22,871 bases of DNA, from NCBI GenBank assembly GCA_030150565.1, contig JASLFR010000092.1, positions 1 to 22,871 on the forward strand, written 5' to 3'. Positions 6,914-14,534 of this stretch are shown here, piece by piece. The notes beneath the pieces were generated by a model that did no database searches, had not been told where the DNA came from, and saw nothing but the letters and a program-made list of their open reading frames with translations. Every line of letters starts with the position of its first letter. The stretch's first letter is position 1. The translations under genes and the position numbers were made by a program. Source of the DNA: Cardiobacteriales bacterium. GTDB taxonomy: Bacteria; Pseudomonadota; Gammaproteobacteria; Cardiobacteriales; Wohlfahrtiimonadaceae.

Positions 6914-7066
6914 TTAGAGGGTACACGCACCCCCAACGCAACCGGTATCCTCAATCTCCTCAGACTCAGAGGTATCGATCGGATTATCTGAATTTTTAAT
7001 CGTATTCTCATAGAGATTATCGAAATCGAAGGAAAGATCATCAAGTTGATCGAGATCGTTGCTCAT
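6914..7066 (-). CDS. Unrecognised 50-residue acidic peptide with C-terminal two-Cys motif (possible RiPP precursor)
   Basis: A short reading frame with a very good ribosome binding site, AAGGAG, 6 bases before the ATG and no other gene on either strand. It is closed by the terminator at 6867-6896. The protein starts MSNDLDQLDDLSFDFDNLYE and ends EEIEDTGCVGGACTL. It has 14 Asp or Glu, one Lys and no Arg. The two Cys (43 and 48, CX4C) lie in the last eight residues next to Gly and Thr. An acidic N-terminal part with an F-D-F-D box and a Cys/Thr/Gly C-terminus is the layout of class I/FxLD lanthipeptide or thiopeptide precursors, but no modifying enzyme or transporter is in the window. It might instead be a small metal- or thiol-binding protein. 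Existence as a gene is well supported; function is not known. Confidence 0.7.
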   Translation of the reverse strand: MSNDLDQLDDLSFDFDNLYENTIKNSDNPIDTSESEEIEDTGCVGGACTL

Positions 7067-7137
7067 CGCTACTCCTTAACATCATAAATTCAAAAAGAGG
7101 GGTATAGGATAGCAGAATCATCTCTCTGAAGAAGAGA

Positions 7138-7169
7138 AAAGCCCCAATCGATCATTGGGGCTTATTTAA
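7138..7169 (-). terminator. Terminator of the WYL regulator gene
   Basis: AAGCCCCAAT-cgatc-ATTGGGGCTT hairpin (about 7139-7163), with TTTTCTC on the minus-strand side. It lies 26 bases past the regulator stop and separates it from the small peptide gene. Confidence 0.8.
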
Positions 7170-7194
7170 ACTTTAACTTAAATAGTTGAGAGGA

Positions 7195-8052
7195 TTACTC
7201 ATCGATGCGCTTATCAAAAGAGATGTAAGGGATTAACTCATCAACATTGCTCACCTCTAAGAGATAGGTGGGCGCCTTCTGAGTAGTCACATCGACCGCA
7301 GCTGAAAGGGAAGCGATGTAGTAACGCACAAGCGCCGCGCGAACAATATATTTACGAATCTTTGCACCCTCTAAAAACTCATCTTGAATCATCTCTTTTT
7401 GAGCATCGTTCAGATCGCGGTGGGGCACAATCTCTACCGAGACATTTAAATTCCACTCACTATCACGAGGCTGATACTCAAAACTCACACGATCAGTAAT
7501 CGGCTCAACATTGCTCATACGCCCTAAGTTAAAATCTTTATACGATTCTGATGCAGGGCAATATGCACGAACGTGCCAGCGCTTACTCGTCTGCACTAAT
7601 GCGTGGGGGTAGAGAATACGCTCTGTGGGGGTTGGATTCTCCATCGAACGGTAATGGACCTTCACCCCATACCCCATGTTGATAGCATAATTTAAGCGCC
7701 CAAAGACTTCAGCAGGGGGGGTTAAAACAGCAGGAATCGCACTAAAGCATTGCACAGGGGGGTTGAGACGGTCGGTTTTTAAAATCTCAACATACGCCTC
7801 AAGCGCACCACGGCTCCATAACCCAAGCTCTTTCGCCTCTTTATAAGCATCTTCTGTGGCGACATAACTCTTCTCAAAGGTATCTAACTCAACCCAATTG
7901 GGGTACTCCTCGCGCAATTGTCGAATCAAACGACTCGTATAAGGTTGGGTAATATCGAGAATATGACGAATCCGCTCATTCTTCACCCGCCCTTCACAAA
8001 GAAGGAGAATAATAAGTAATTCTAAACGTTCAGAAATATCTGGTTTTTGCAT
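7195..8052 (-). CDS. WYL-domain transcription regulator (BrxR/CapW-like)
   Basis: 285 residues in three parts: an N-terminal winged helix-turn-helix (about 1-70), a WYL ligand-sensing domain (about 115-190, with VKVHYRS, LYPHALVQTSKRWHVRAYC and DFNLGRM) and a C-terminal WCX-like extension. This size and order is typical of the BrxR/CapW repressors, which control BREX, CBASS and other phage-defence operons and may respond to nucleic acid or cyclic-nucleotide signals. There is no defence gene in this window, so here it may control a remote locus, itself, or the adjacent peptide gene. It has an AAGGAACCAC ribosome binding site and a nearly perfect promoter. The WYL signature triad is W-H-V, a common variant. 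Target genes are unknown. Confidence 0.8.
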   Translation of the reverse strand: MQKPDISERLELLIILLLCEGRVKNERIRHILDITQPYTSRLIRQLREEYPNWVELDTFEKSYVATEDAYKEAKELGLWSRGALEAYVEILKTDRLNPPVQCFSAIPAVLTPPAEVFGRLNYAINMGYGVKVHYRSMENPTPTERILYPHALVQTSKRWHVRAYCPASESYKDFNLGRMSNVEPITDRVSFEYQPRDSEWNLNVSVEIVPHRDLNDAQKEMIQDEFLEGAKIRKYIVRAALVRYYIASLSAAVDVTTQKAPTYLLEVSNVDELIPYISFDKRIDE

Positions 8053-8080
8053 GTGGTTCCTTTATTCAATTTGGAGGTAA

Positions 8081-8109
8081 ATTATAGTGAATATATCAAA
8101 CAATATCAA
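8081..8109 (-). promoter_or_regulatory. Near-consensus promoter of the WYL regulator
   Basis: On the minus strand TTGATA (8104-8109) and TATAAT (8081-8086) are exactly 17 bp apart, about 29 bases before the ATG. The spacer contains a repeat of TTGATAT. A promoter this strong for a repressor gene suggests that expression is held down by autorepression. Confidence 0.75.
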
Positions 8110-8414
8110 TAAGAGGCAATAGGCCAAAAAGCTTGATACTATCAGGTTTCCCAGCATTTATAAGATGTGGATTTCCAGTGATAACTCCTTAATAAAATCA
8201 CCGATAAAAATGATAACCTAACGCTTCAGCTACCTAAAAAGGATAGTAGTTATATCATTTTTTGTGAACGATTCAATCTATTTAATCTTATCTATATTAG
8301 CAGATTGAAAATTAACTTATTATTTAAATCATCAACAGATTAGAGAAGAGATGCAACTGATCCAAAAGATTAAGCTATTGCTAAATAGTTGGTTGTGAAT
8401 TCTTGATTACAAAT

Positions 8415-8460
8415 AAAAAGATCGAAAGAGCAAGGCTAAATACCCAGAGCAATCGATCCT
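8415..8460 (-). terminator. Possible terminator after alx/terC
   Basis: GATCGA (8420-8425) and TCGATC (8453-8458) form a 6-bp stem with a 27-nt loop, followed on the minus strand by TTTTTATTT. The stem is short, so this is only a candidate. Confidence 0.4.
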
Positions 8461-8487
8461 TTTATAGTTAATATTAATAGAGTAATT

Positions 8488-9504
8488 CTATTTCAACTCT
8501 CTCTTCTCTTTTGCGGGGAAGATGAAGCTTGCCAAAATTCCGAGCATTAATGTTCCCAATACCACCCAGAGGCTGGTTAAAGCACCAATCTCTATGCCAT
8601 GCCCAAAGAGATGATTGGTCGCATTTAGACCGAGTTTAAAAGCGATAAAGAAGAGGAGCGCCACAACCGCCGTCTCAAGGTGCACAAGATATTTTCTTAA
8701 CGCTTCGAGAACAAAATACATCGTTCTTAACCCTAAAATCGCAAACATCATTGCAGAGTAGACGATGATCGGCTCTTGGCTCACCGCAATCACCGCAGGC
8801 ACACTATCGAAAGCGAACATCACATCCGAGAGCTCAACCACAGCTAAGCAGAGAAAGAGAGGCGTTGCGTAAAGCGCGCCCCGCTTCACCGTAAAGGTGA
8901 TATTTCGATTTTCAGGCTTCTTCAACTCCGCTTCCACCTCTTCAGAGCGGAGAAAAAAGCGATTCCCCACAATCTTCGGCCAGACGGGGAAGAAACGGCG
9001 CACTAAACGATTCGCAAAGTGATCGCTATAATCCTCAATCTCCCCCTCATCCTTCCCAGAGCGGAGCATCATCACCCCCGTTAGAGCAACGATGAGAGCA
9101 AAAAGGAGCTCAACCCATGGGCCAAGATGGAGTAAACCAGTTCCGATCGCAACAAAGATCCCTCGAAATAGAATCGCCCCCAAAATCCCCCAGTAGAGGA
9201 TACGGTGACGATAGTGATCAGGCACTTTAAACCAAGCGAAGATCGCCATCATCACAAAGAGATTATCCACCGATAACGCCTTCTCCAGCGCATAACCTGT
9301 GTAGTAGAGACTTGCTGTCTCTAAATCAAAGTGCAGATAGAGAAAAACGCCAAAAAGGAGCGCAATAGCGATCCAGAAGATCGACCAGAGGGCGGCACTC
9401 TTCAGCCCGATCGCCTCATCTTTCCGATGGGCAAAGAGATCGATCGCTAACGCACCGACTGCCAAAATAATGAAGACCGCTATGGTCAAGGGATCTACTC
9501 TCAT
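8488..9504 (-). CDS. alx: Alx/TerC-family inner-membrane protein, probable Mn exporter
   Basis: 338 residues with about nine membrane helices. Family signatures are TGYALEKALSVDNLFV (first Asp-containing helix) and LCLAVVELSDVMFAFDSVPA (second), with the hydrophilic loop around 150-200 between the two halves, as in E. coli Alx (321 residues). Alx/TerC proteins export manganese and help load secreted metalloproteins. The GC-rich yybP-ykoY riboswitch that controls alx and many Mn exporters was looked for in the 235-bp leader and not recognised. A GAGGG lies about 10 bases before the ATG. It stands alone, without ter tellurite-resistance genes, so tellurite resistance is unlikely to be its job. 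Confidence 0.92.
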   Translation of the reverse strand: MRVDPLTIAVFIILAVGALAIDLFAHRKDEAIGLKSAALWSIFWIAIALLFGVFLYLHFDLETASLYYTGYALEKALSVDNLFVMMAIFAWFKVPDHYRHRILYWGILGAILFRGIFVAIGTGLLHLGPWVELLFALIVALTGVMMLRSGKDEGEIEDYSDHFANRLVRRFFPVWPKIVGNRFFLRSEEVEAELKKPENRNITFTVKRGALYATPLFLCLAVVELSDVMFAFDSVPAVIAVSQEPIIVYSAMMFAILGLRTMYFVLEALRKYLVHLETAVVALLFFIAFKLGLNATNHLFGHGIEIGALTSLWVVLGTLMLGILASFIFPAKEKRELK

Positions 9505-9778
9505 CTCTAATTACCCTCTTATCGAAATTGTAAATAATCGGCTACTTGAGAGAGGATTCTCCAAGCTCTCGATCAGCCACTTATCGCTCTATCATAAAGG
9601 AAAAGAGGGGGAGGGATCGCTCTAATTTCAGCTGATCGATAAAAAGATCGGGGGATAAAAGCGCCTCTATTAAAGATAAAAATACTATAAAAAAGATCAA
9701 TCTATTAAAAGCTATCACTCTAAAAATTATGGGTGTAGTGTGAAGAGAATAACCAGCCAAAAGAAGAGGAGAGCAATA

Positions 9779-10114
9779 ATGAACCGACCCAAAATTGATC
9801 CAACCGTACTCTTAAGAGAGCTCTATCAAGACCAATACTTCCCTAAAGCGCAAGTAGATGGAGTGCGGCACATTTTAGAGCAGTTGATGAAGCAGCTTGA
9901 TGAGGGGCGAGCTAGCACCTTAGAGGAGCTCTACCCATTAACCCATGCGGCAGTTGAGAAGATTAATCAGCTCGCTCAAGAGTTTGAAGAGAGAGGTAGT
10001 GAGATAGAGACCGTCGCTAGAGAATCGATTGCAGAGGCCTTCTCTGTCATTGCTGAAGAGTACGGTTTTGTAGATGCCGATCTTGAAGAGATGATTAGCA
10101 ATCGTGAGTGGTAG
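9779..10114 (+). CDS. DUF5713 family protein
   Basis: 111 residues, cytosolic, acidic and helical with no membrane segment. The pattern ELYQDQYFPKAQVDGVRHIL, STLEELYPLTHAAVEKINQL and GSEIETVARESIAEAFSVIA is that of the DUF5713 family, whose function is not known. The frame is open from a GTG at 9740, but GAGGAG at 9766-9771 lies about 8 bases before the ATG at 9779, and the 13 residues before it are basic and unconserved in appearance, so the ATG is chosen. It is monocistronic with a terminator directly after it. Its neighbours give no functional hint. Confidence 0.8.
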   Translation: MNRPKIDPTVLLRELYQDQYFPKAQVDGVRHILEQLMKQLDEGRASTLEELYPLTHAAVEKINQLAQEFEERGSEIETVARESIAEAFSVIAEEYGFVDADLEEMISNREW

Positions 10115-10137
10115 CGATTGAAGAAGATCATAAAGAG

Positions 10138-10166
10138 AGCTCCCCCAAAAAGGGAGCTTTTTTATC
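10138..10166 (+). terminator. Terminator after the DUF5713 gene
   Basis: GAGCTCCC-ccaaaaa-GGGAGCTTTTTT hairpin with a run of six or seven T. Confidence 0.85.
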
Positions 10167-10531
10167 GCCAATAGAGAAAAAATGGATATTTTGCGCAACA
10201 TTTAATCTAAAAATAGAGATTTTTTCGATGAAAAAGTCCCTCCTAAATAGGGGGAGAATCGATCTCTTATTTTTAATTTTGCTCATCAAATATTGCTCTA
10301 TTTTTTAATAATTTCGCCATTTTCAATACTTTATAATTAGGTAGAGTGTGCAAAATTGAAGCAGAATCATCCCCATTTATCACTACAAATGGATAGATTT
10401 CAGCCATTCCTACTTTTGAAGAAGATTCTAATCACATTTACTTATCAATCTCTATATAGTGATAGCTTAATCGGTTATTTATCTATTGTGTCAGCAGCAT
10501 TTGATTAACAACCTAAATGGAGGGCCTACAA
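10167..10531. other. AT-rich intergenic stretch upstream of the 252-residue protein
   Basis: No gene with a ribosome binding site was found. A frame at 10108-10308 runs through the preceding terminator and has no start signal, so it is not a gene. The stretch contains a short C-run/G-run inverted repeat near 10231-10250 and a -10-like TATAGT in the sequence around 10454. It presumably holds the promoter of the next gene. Confidence 0.45.
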
Positions 10532-11290
10532 ATGTTAGTAAAACAGATACACGACCCCAACCTCGAGCAGAAGCGCCAAAATATCCTTCGCTTCTATGAT
10601 GAGTATCAAGAGAATATCGACTCATTCATCACCGCTCGATTAGAAGACGTTGATCATAAGCGCTATTTTACCGATAGTCGTTACGACTTTATCCCCTATG
10701 AAGGAATCCTCTCAGGAGAGCTCTATAAACACCAACCGATTAATGCGCCCTCAGAAGAGCTATTAAAACGGGGACAGATTACAGAGTATGGATTCAATGG
10801 CAAGGAGCTGATGTATGAGCTCTGTCATGGGAGTAAAGATTCTTACAATGAACTTCGTTATCTTGCAGAGTATAAGGGGCACCACTTCATCTTAACGGCA
10901 GCGATCTGGGATCGCTCCCACAAAGATAACTACCTTAAACGGATGACGAAGATTATCCAAGAGGAGGATCGGGTGATCTATCTCACTGTCGATTCCCCTG
11001 CAACATGGTCGATTGTAGAGTGCCATTACCATGATGATCTTCGCCTCCATAAACAGATCTCTTACACCCATCGCAATCAATCCGTTGCTAAGGATAACCC
11101 CAAATTCTTCCACTATGATGAAGCGGGTGAATTGATTGAGATTACTGAGGAGAGTCACGGCTCCCTTTGGCATAATCCAAAGATGCCCGATAGCCGTTAT
11201 CAAGCGTTTGAGTTAGAGGAGGAGAGCAGCTTTGAATTCCCCTCAGATCTCTACCTCACTCAGAAGAGGCGTACCGATCTTGTTGATTAA
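10532..11290 (+). CDS. Protein of unknown function, 252 residues
   Basis: Not recognised. GGAGGG at 10519-10524 lies 7 bases before the ATG at 10532, so this start is preferred over the upstream ATG at 10517, which overlaps the ribosome binding site. No signal peptide or membrane segment. It is rich in Tyr, His and acidic residues and has mixed alpha/beta character: an N-terminal helical part (LEQKRQNILRFYDEYQENID), then beta-rich segments such as HFILTAAIWDRSHKDNY and RVIYLTVDSPATWSIVECHY. There is no motif of a known enzyme that I can name. It is monocistronic with its own terminator. Codon use and composition do not differ visibly from its neighbours, so recent transfer is not suggested. 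An immunity-like or stress protein is possible but unproved. Confidence 0.75.
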   Translation: MLVKQIHDPNLEQKRQNILRFYDEYQENIDSFITARLEDVDHKRYFTDSRYDFIPYEGILSGELYKHQPINAPSEELLKRGQITEYGFNGKELMYELCHGSKDSYNELRYLAEYKGHHFILTAAIWDRSHKDNYLKRMTKIIQEEDRVIYLTVDSPATWSIVECHYHDDLRLHKQISYTHRNQSVAKDNPKFFHYDEAGELIEITEESHGSLWHNPKMPDSRYQAFELEEESSFEFPSDLYLTQKRRTDLVD

Positions 11291-11310
11291 AGACTCTCTC
11301 AAATAAGTAG

Positions 11311-11340
11311 AGCCCACTTCAGAAGAGGTGGGCTTTTTTC
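11311..11340. terminator. Terminator between the unknown gene and ybbP
   Basis: AGCCCACTTC-agaa-GAGGTGGGCT hairpin (one G-T pair) followed by six T on the plus strand. It lies 28 bases past the convergent ybbP stop and may serve it weakly too. Confidence 0.82.
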
Positions 11341-11367
11341 ATCGCTAAATATCATACAGACGAGTCA

Positions 11368-13851
11368 TTAACGCAAAATGGAGATTGGAGAGCGGTTGAG
11401 CGCTCGATTCGTCCCCATTCTGCCAGCAAAGAGAATCAATCCTCCCCCAATGATTGGAAGAAGAAGGAGCGAAAGATGGGGGCTCCATGGAAGATCGAAG
11501 AGCTTTCGGTAGAGAATCCAACTACTTAGCTCTGTGGCGATCCACGCAATTCCCCCACTAATTCCCCCCATTAGGAGAAACTCGTAGCGGCGCATCCTCC
11601 TTAAGAGGACTCTATTAGCTCCAAGTGCCCGCAACAGAGCCGCTTGATGATTCCGCTGAGGGAGAGTTGCTTGTAAACCTGCAAAGAGCACTGTCATTCC
11701 TGCCGCTAACACGAAGAGCAGGATAAACTCAATGGCGAAGGTCACCTGCCCTAAAATCTGCCGCAGCTGCGCTAAAAGAGCATCCACCTGTAGCAGTGTC
11801 ACACTTGGGAATACTTCATTTAAGGCACTCAACTCAAATTGCGCCTCTTTAGCAAGATGAAAGCTCGTAATCCATGTAAAAGGGAGCGTTTCGATGCTCT
11901 CTGGAGAGAAGATAATAAAAAAATTGGGCTGCATACTATTCCAATCGACCCGTCTTAAAGAGGAGATCATCGCCTCCTTCTCAATCGCTCCAAAGGTGAA
12001 GGTGAGCCGATCTCCAAGCTCTAACCCTAAACGTTGGGCAAATTCAACATCAACAGAGATCTGTGGCTCTGCGGGGGGCTCGCTCCACCAGCTCCCCTCC
12101 ACTAGACGATTCGCCTTAGGGAAGTGCTCCATCCACGTTACATTGAGATCGCGACGAGGGGCGCGCCCCTCACCTAACTGCTCCCGTTCACTCATCTTCA
12201 CCCCATTAACGGCAGATAGACGGGCAGGAAGCATCGGATAGAGGATCGGGTCGCTCTCCCCCATTTGGTAGAGATAATCAGAAAAGCGCTCCCCCTCGTG
12301 GGGCTGAATATTGATCGCAAAGAGATTGGGCGCATCCTCTGGAAGCTGCGCCTCCCAATGATTAATCAGCTCTGAACGTAAAAGAGCGATAAGGGCGATG
12401 GAGAAGAGAATCAACCCAAAAGCGAGAATCTGCCCCACAGCTGAGATGGGGTAGCGCAACAACTCCCCTAACCCTAAGCGCCACGCAACATCCTGCTCTG
12501 CTAACAATGCCCTCAAAGTGCGTAGAAGAAGGAAGATAAGCCCCCCAAGAAGAAGCGCTGCAACCACTCCACCCCCCAATAGAGCGAGCGTTAAGTGCCA
12601 ATCGAGGCTAAGACGCTCCATCAAAAGAGCGAGCACCCCAAAAGAGAAGAGGTAGATAAACCACCCCTTTAGCGGTTTGGGGAGCGCCGTTGAGCGTAAA
12701 ACCCGAATAGGGGGGACTCGCCCTAACGCTAAAAGTGGGGGGAGTGCAAATCCAAAAAGGGTGATCATCCCCGTCAGTAGTGACGAAAAAAGCGGCAGAT
12801 AGTAGAGGGGAGGAAGCGCTCCACTAATCACCCCCTTTAGAAAGGTGAAGAGGAGGGCTTGAATAAAGATCCCTAAAAGTAGCCCAATCCCCCCAGCAAT
12901 CAGTGCAAGAAAGAGGAGCTGAAGGAGAAAGAGGAGCAGCGTCTGGCGACGACTCATCCCTAAACAGCGTAAAAGCGCAGCATGATCTAGACGAATCGAT
13001 GCAAAATGGTTGGCTGAAAGAGCAATTGCCACTGCCGCTAAAAGAATCGCTGCAAGACTAGCAAGATTGAGGTACTGCTCAGCCCGAATAAGTGCGCTAT
13101 TAATCTCTTCACTCCCCTCCTCTAAGGTCTCAAAACGTTGTTGAGGGGTGAGTGTCGACTCAATAAGCGCTCGATACGCTTGAAGATCCCGCTCACTCCC
13201 CGCAAAGAGCGCCCGATAATGGACACGGCTCCCCGCTTGAATCACTCCACTCGCCTCAAGATCGGCCTGATGCATCATCGCTCGTGGAGTTAAACTCGCT
13301 AACGTTGCACCTCGATCAGGTTCATAAGTTAAGACTCGGCTTACGGTTAGGGTTGAAAAGCCAAGATCCACCTCCTCCCCAATTGTGACGCCTAAAGCGG
13401 TAAGCAGGCGCGCCTCGAGCCAGAGCTCCCCTTGATCTGGGCCGCCCCCCTCCTCTTCCGCTCCATAGAGCGTTTTACTGCTTCGCAGTGCTCCTTTTAG
13501 AGGGTAAGCATCATCTACCGCTTTAACGGAAGCAAGCTCAATCCCCTCATCACTTGAGAGCATCGTTGCAAACTCTACCGTTGAGGCAAAATCGAGCCCA
13601 AAGCCTCTACCTATCTTTATCTGCTCCTCTGTTGCAGGAAGAGAGCCCGATAGAACAAGATCCGCGGCAAGAAACTCCCCCGCCTCCGCCCGCATCGCTC
13701 CCTGTAATCGAGCGGAGAATGTGCCGATGGCACTACTCACCGCCACTGCAATAAGCAGCGCCATAAAGAGGATGCGCACCTCCCCCGCTCGACGCTCCCG
13801 AATCAGCTGTTTAAAGGCGAGTTTAATCAGACTAAAGAGAGAACTTCTCAT
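11368..13851 (-). CDS. ybbP: ABC transporter permease, YbbP family (FtsX-type)
   Basis: Inner-membrane permease of 827 residues, the normal size for E. coli YbbP. It begins with one membrane segment (LLFMALLIAVAVSSAIGTF), followed by a large periplasmic region, then blocks of membrane helices around 255-490 and the last FtsX block near 690-815 (FILLFVLAAGMTVLFAGLQ ... ALLRALGANRVLLRRM). The repeated coupling pattern LRCLGMSRRQTLLLFLLQ and LRALGANR contacts the ATPase YbbA. Proteins of this family are MacB-like machines that extract molecules from the membrane or act mechanically on the periplasm rather than transport through a channel. It overlaps ybbA by 4 bp (ATGA), so the two are co-translated. 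The conserved linkage with tesA suggests that they act together on lipid-like or hydrophobic substrates. Confidence 0.92.
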   Translation of the reverse strand: MRSSLFSLIKLAFKQLIRERRAGEVRILFMALLIAVAVSSAIGTFSARLQGAMRAEAGEFLAADLVLSGSLPATEEQIKIGRGFGLDFASTVEFATMLSSDEGIELASVKAVDDAYPLKGALRSSKTLYGAEEEGGGPDQGELWLEARLLTALGVTIGEEVDLGFSTLTVSRVLTYEPDRGATLASLTPRAMMHQADLEASGVIQAGSRVHYRALFAGSERDLQAYRALIESTLTPQQRFETLEEGSEEINSALIRAEQYLNLASLAAILLAAVAIALSANHFASIRLDHAALLRCLGMSRRQTLLLFLLQLLFLALIAGGIGLLLGIFIQALLFTFLKGVISGALPPLYYLPLFSSLLTGMITLFGFALPPLLALGRVPPIRVLRSTALPKPLKGWFIYLFSFGVLALLMERLSLDWHLTLALLGGGVVAALLLGGLIFLLLRTLRALLAEQDVAWRLGLGELLRYPISAVGQILAFGLILFSIALIALLRSELINHWEAQLPEDAPNLFAINIQPHEGERFSDYLYQMGESDPILYPMLPARLSAVNGVKMSEREQLGEGRAPRRDLNVTWMEHFPKANRLVEGSWWSEPPAEPQISVDVEFAQRLGLELGDRLTFTFGAIEKEAMISSLRRVDWNSMQPNFFIIFSPESIETLPFTWITSFHLAKEAQFELSALNEVFPSVTLLQVDALLAQLRQILGQVTFAIEFILLFVLAAGMTVLFAGLQATLPQRNHQAALLRALGANRVLLRRMRRYEFLLMGGISGGIAWIATELSSWILYRKLFDLPWSPHLSLLLLPIIGGGLILFAGRMGTNRALNRSPISILR

Positions 13852-14522
13852 GCCTCAACCACCTTTCCCCCTTCGAGGGTTAAGGAGTGTTGACAACGCT
13901 TCGCAAGCCGCTGATCGTGAGTCACTAAAACAAGTGTCGCCCCCTCTTCACGGTTGAGCTCAAAGAGAAGATCGCTAATCAACTCACCTGTCTGACTATC
14001 TAAATTCCCCGTCGGCTCATCGGCAAAGAGAATTTTAGGTCGAGCGGCGAAGGCTCGGGCAATCGCTACCCTCTGCTGCTCACCACCCGATAATTCTCGA
14101 GGAGTCTGCCCCATTCGATGGCTCAATCCAACTCGCTCTAATAGGAGCTCAGCCTCTTTTAGTGGGGAGCGATGCCCTGCAAGCTCAAGCGGTAACATCA
14201 CATTCTCAAGCGCCGTTAAGGTATCGAGAAGCTGAAAAGATTGAAAAACGAACCCTACATTCTCTGCTCGTACCTGCGCCCGCTCATCTTCATCGAGCGC
14301 CTCTAACATATATCCCGCTAAGGTGACAGAGCCGCTACTTGGAAGATCGAGCCCCGCTAATAATCCAAGAAGGGTCGACTTTCCTGAACCAGAACGCCCC
14401 ACAATCGCTAAGCTCTCCCCACGATTGAGAGTAAAATTGATGTTATAAAGGATGGAGAGCGATCCTGTCTCAGTCATCACATTTTGAGAGAGGCGATCAA
14501 CAATTAAGATTGGATTAGACAT
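13848..14522 (-). CDS. ybbA: ABC transporter ATP-binding protein YbbA
   Basis: ATPase partner of YbbP, 224 residues, of the LolD/MacB group. All motifs are intact: Walker A GRSGSGKST (42-50), Q-loop FQSFQL, signature LSGGEQQRVAIARA (144-157), Walker B ILFADEP (164-170) followed by TGNLD, and the switch His in LVTHDQ. The group marker TGNLDSQTG is typical of LolD-like exporters. The ribosome binding site is AGGTG, 6 bases before the ATG. The start codon is only 12 bp from that of the divergent tesA, so its promoter must lie within the start of tesA. Confidence 0.94.
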   Translation of the reverse strand: MSNPILIVDRLSQNVMTETGSLSILYNINFTLNRGESLAIVGRSGSGKSTLLGLLAGLDLPSSGSVTLAGYMLEALDEDERAQVRAENVGFVFQSFQLLDTLTALENVMLPLELAGHRSPLKEAELLLERVGLSHRMGQTPRELSGGEQQRVAIARAFAARPKILFADEPTGNLDSQTGELISDLLFELNREEGATLVLVTHDQRLAKRCQHSLTLEGGKVVEA

Positions 14523-14534
14523 GGAGCACCTAAA

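Larger units (their letters stand above)
8053..8487. other. Gene-free AT-rich gap of 435 bp
   Basis: Holds the WYL promoter at its left end and a possible alx terminator at its right end. No frame with a good ribosome binding site was found. In the middle an imperfect inverted repeat (8206-8263) has arms AAAAATGATAAC and GTTATATCATTTTTT around an inner CTACC/GGATAG, ending in six T on the plus strand, so it could end a small plus-strand RNA. It could also be the remnant of lost genes. Confidence 0.5.

Noticed and set aside
8351..8398. 15-codon hydrophobic frame (MQLIQKIKLLLNSWL) in the gap
   Set aside because: Only a weak GAGAAGAG precedes it and such short frames are expected by chance in AT-rich DNA.
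9505..9740. Mn-sensing yybP-ykoY riboswitch upstream of alx
   Set aside because: The expected conserved blocks of this riboswitch could not be found in the minus-strand leader, although the gene family often carries it.
10108..10308. 66-codon frame after the DUF5713 gene
   Set aside because: It runs through a strong intrinsic terminator, has no start signal and overlaps the end of the upstream gene.
12362..12601. Additional frames within ybbP and other long genes
   Set aside because: These are shadow frames of the real genes, with no ribosome binding site and no plausible protein composition.
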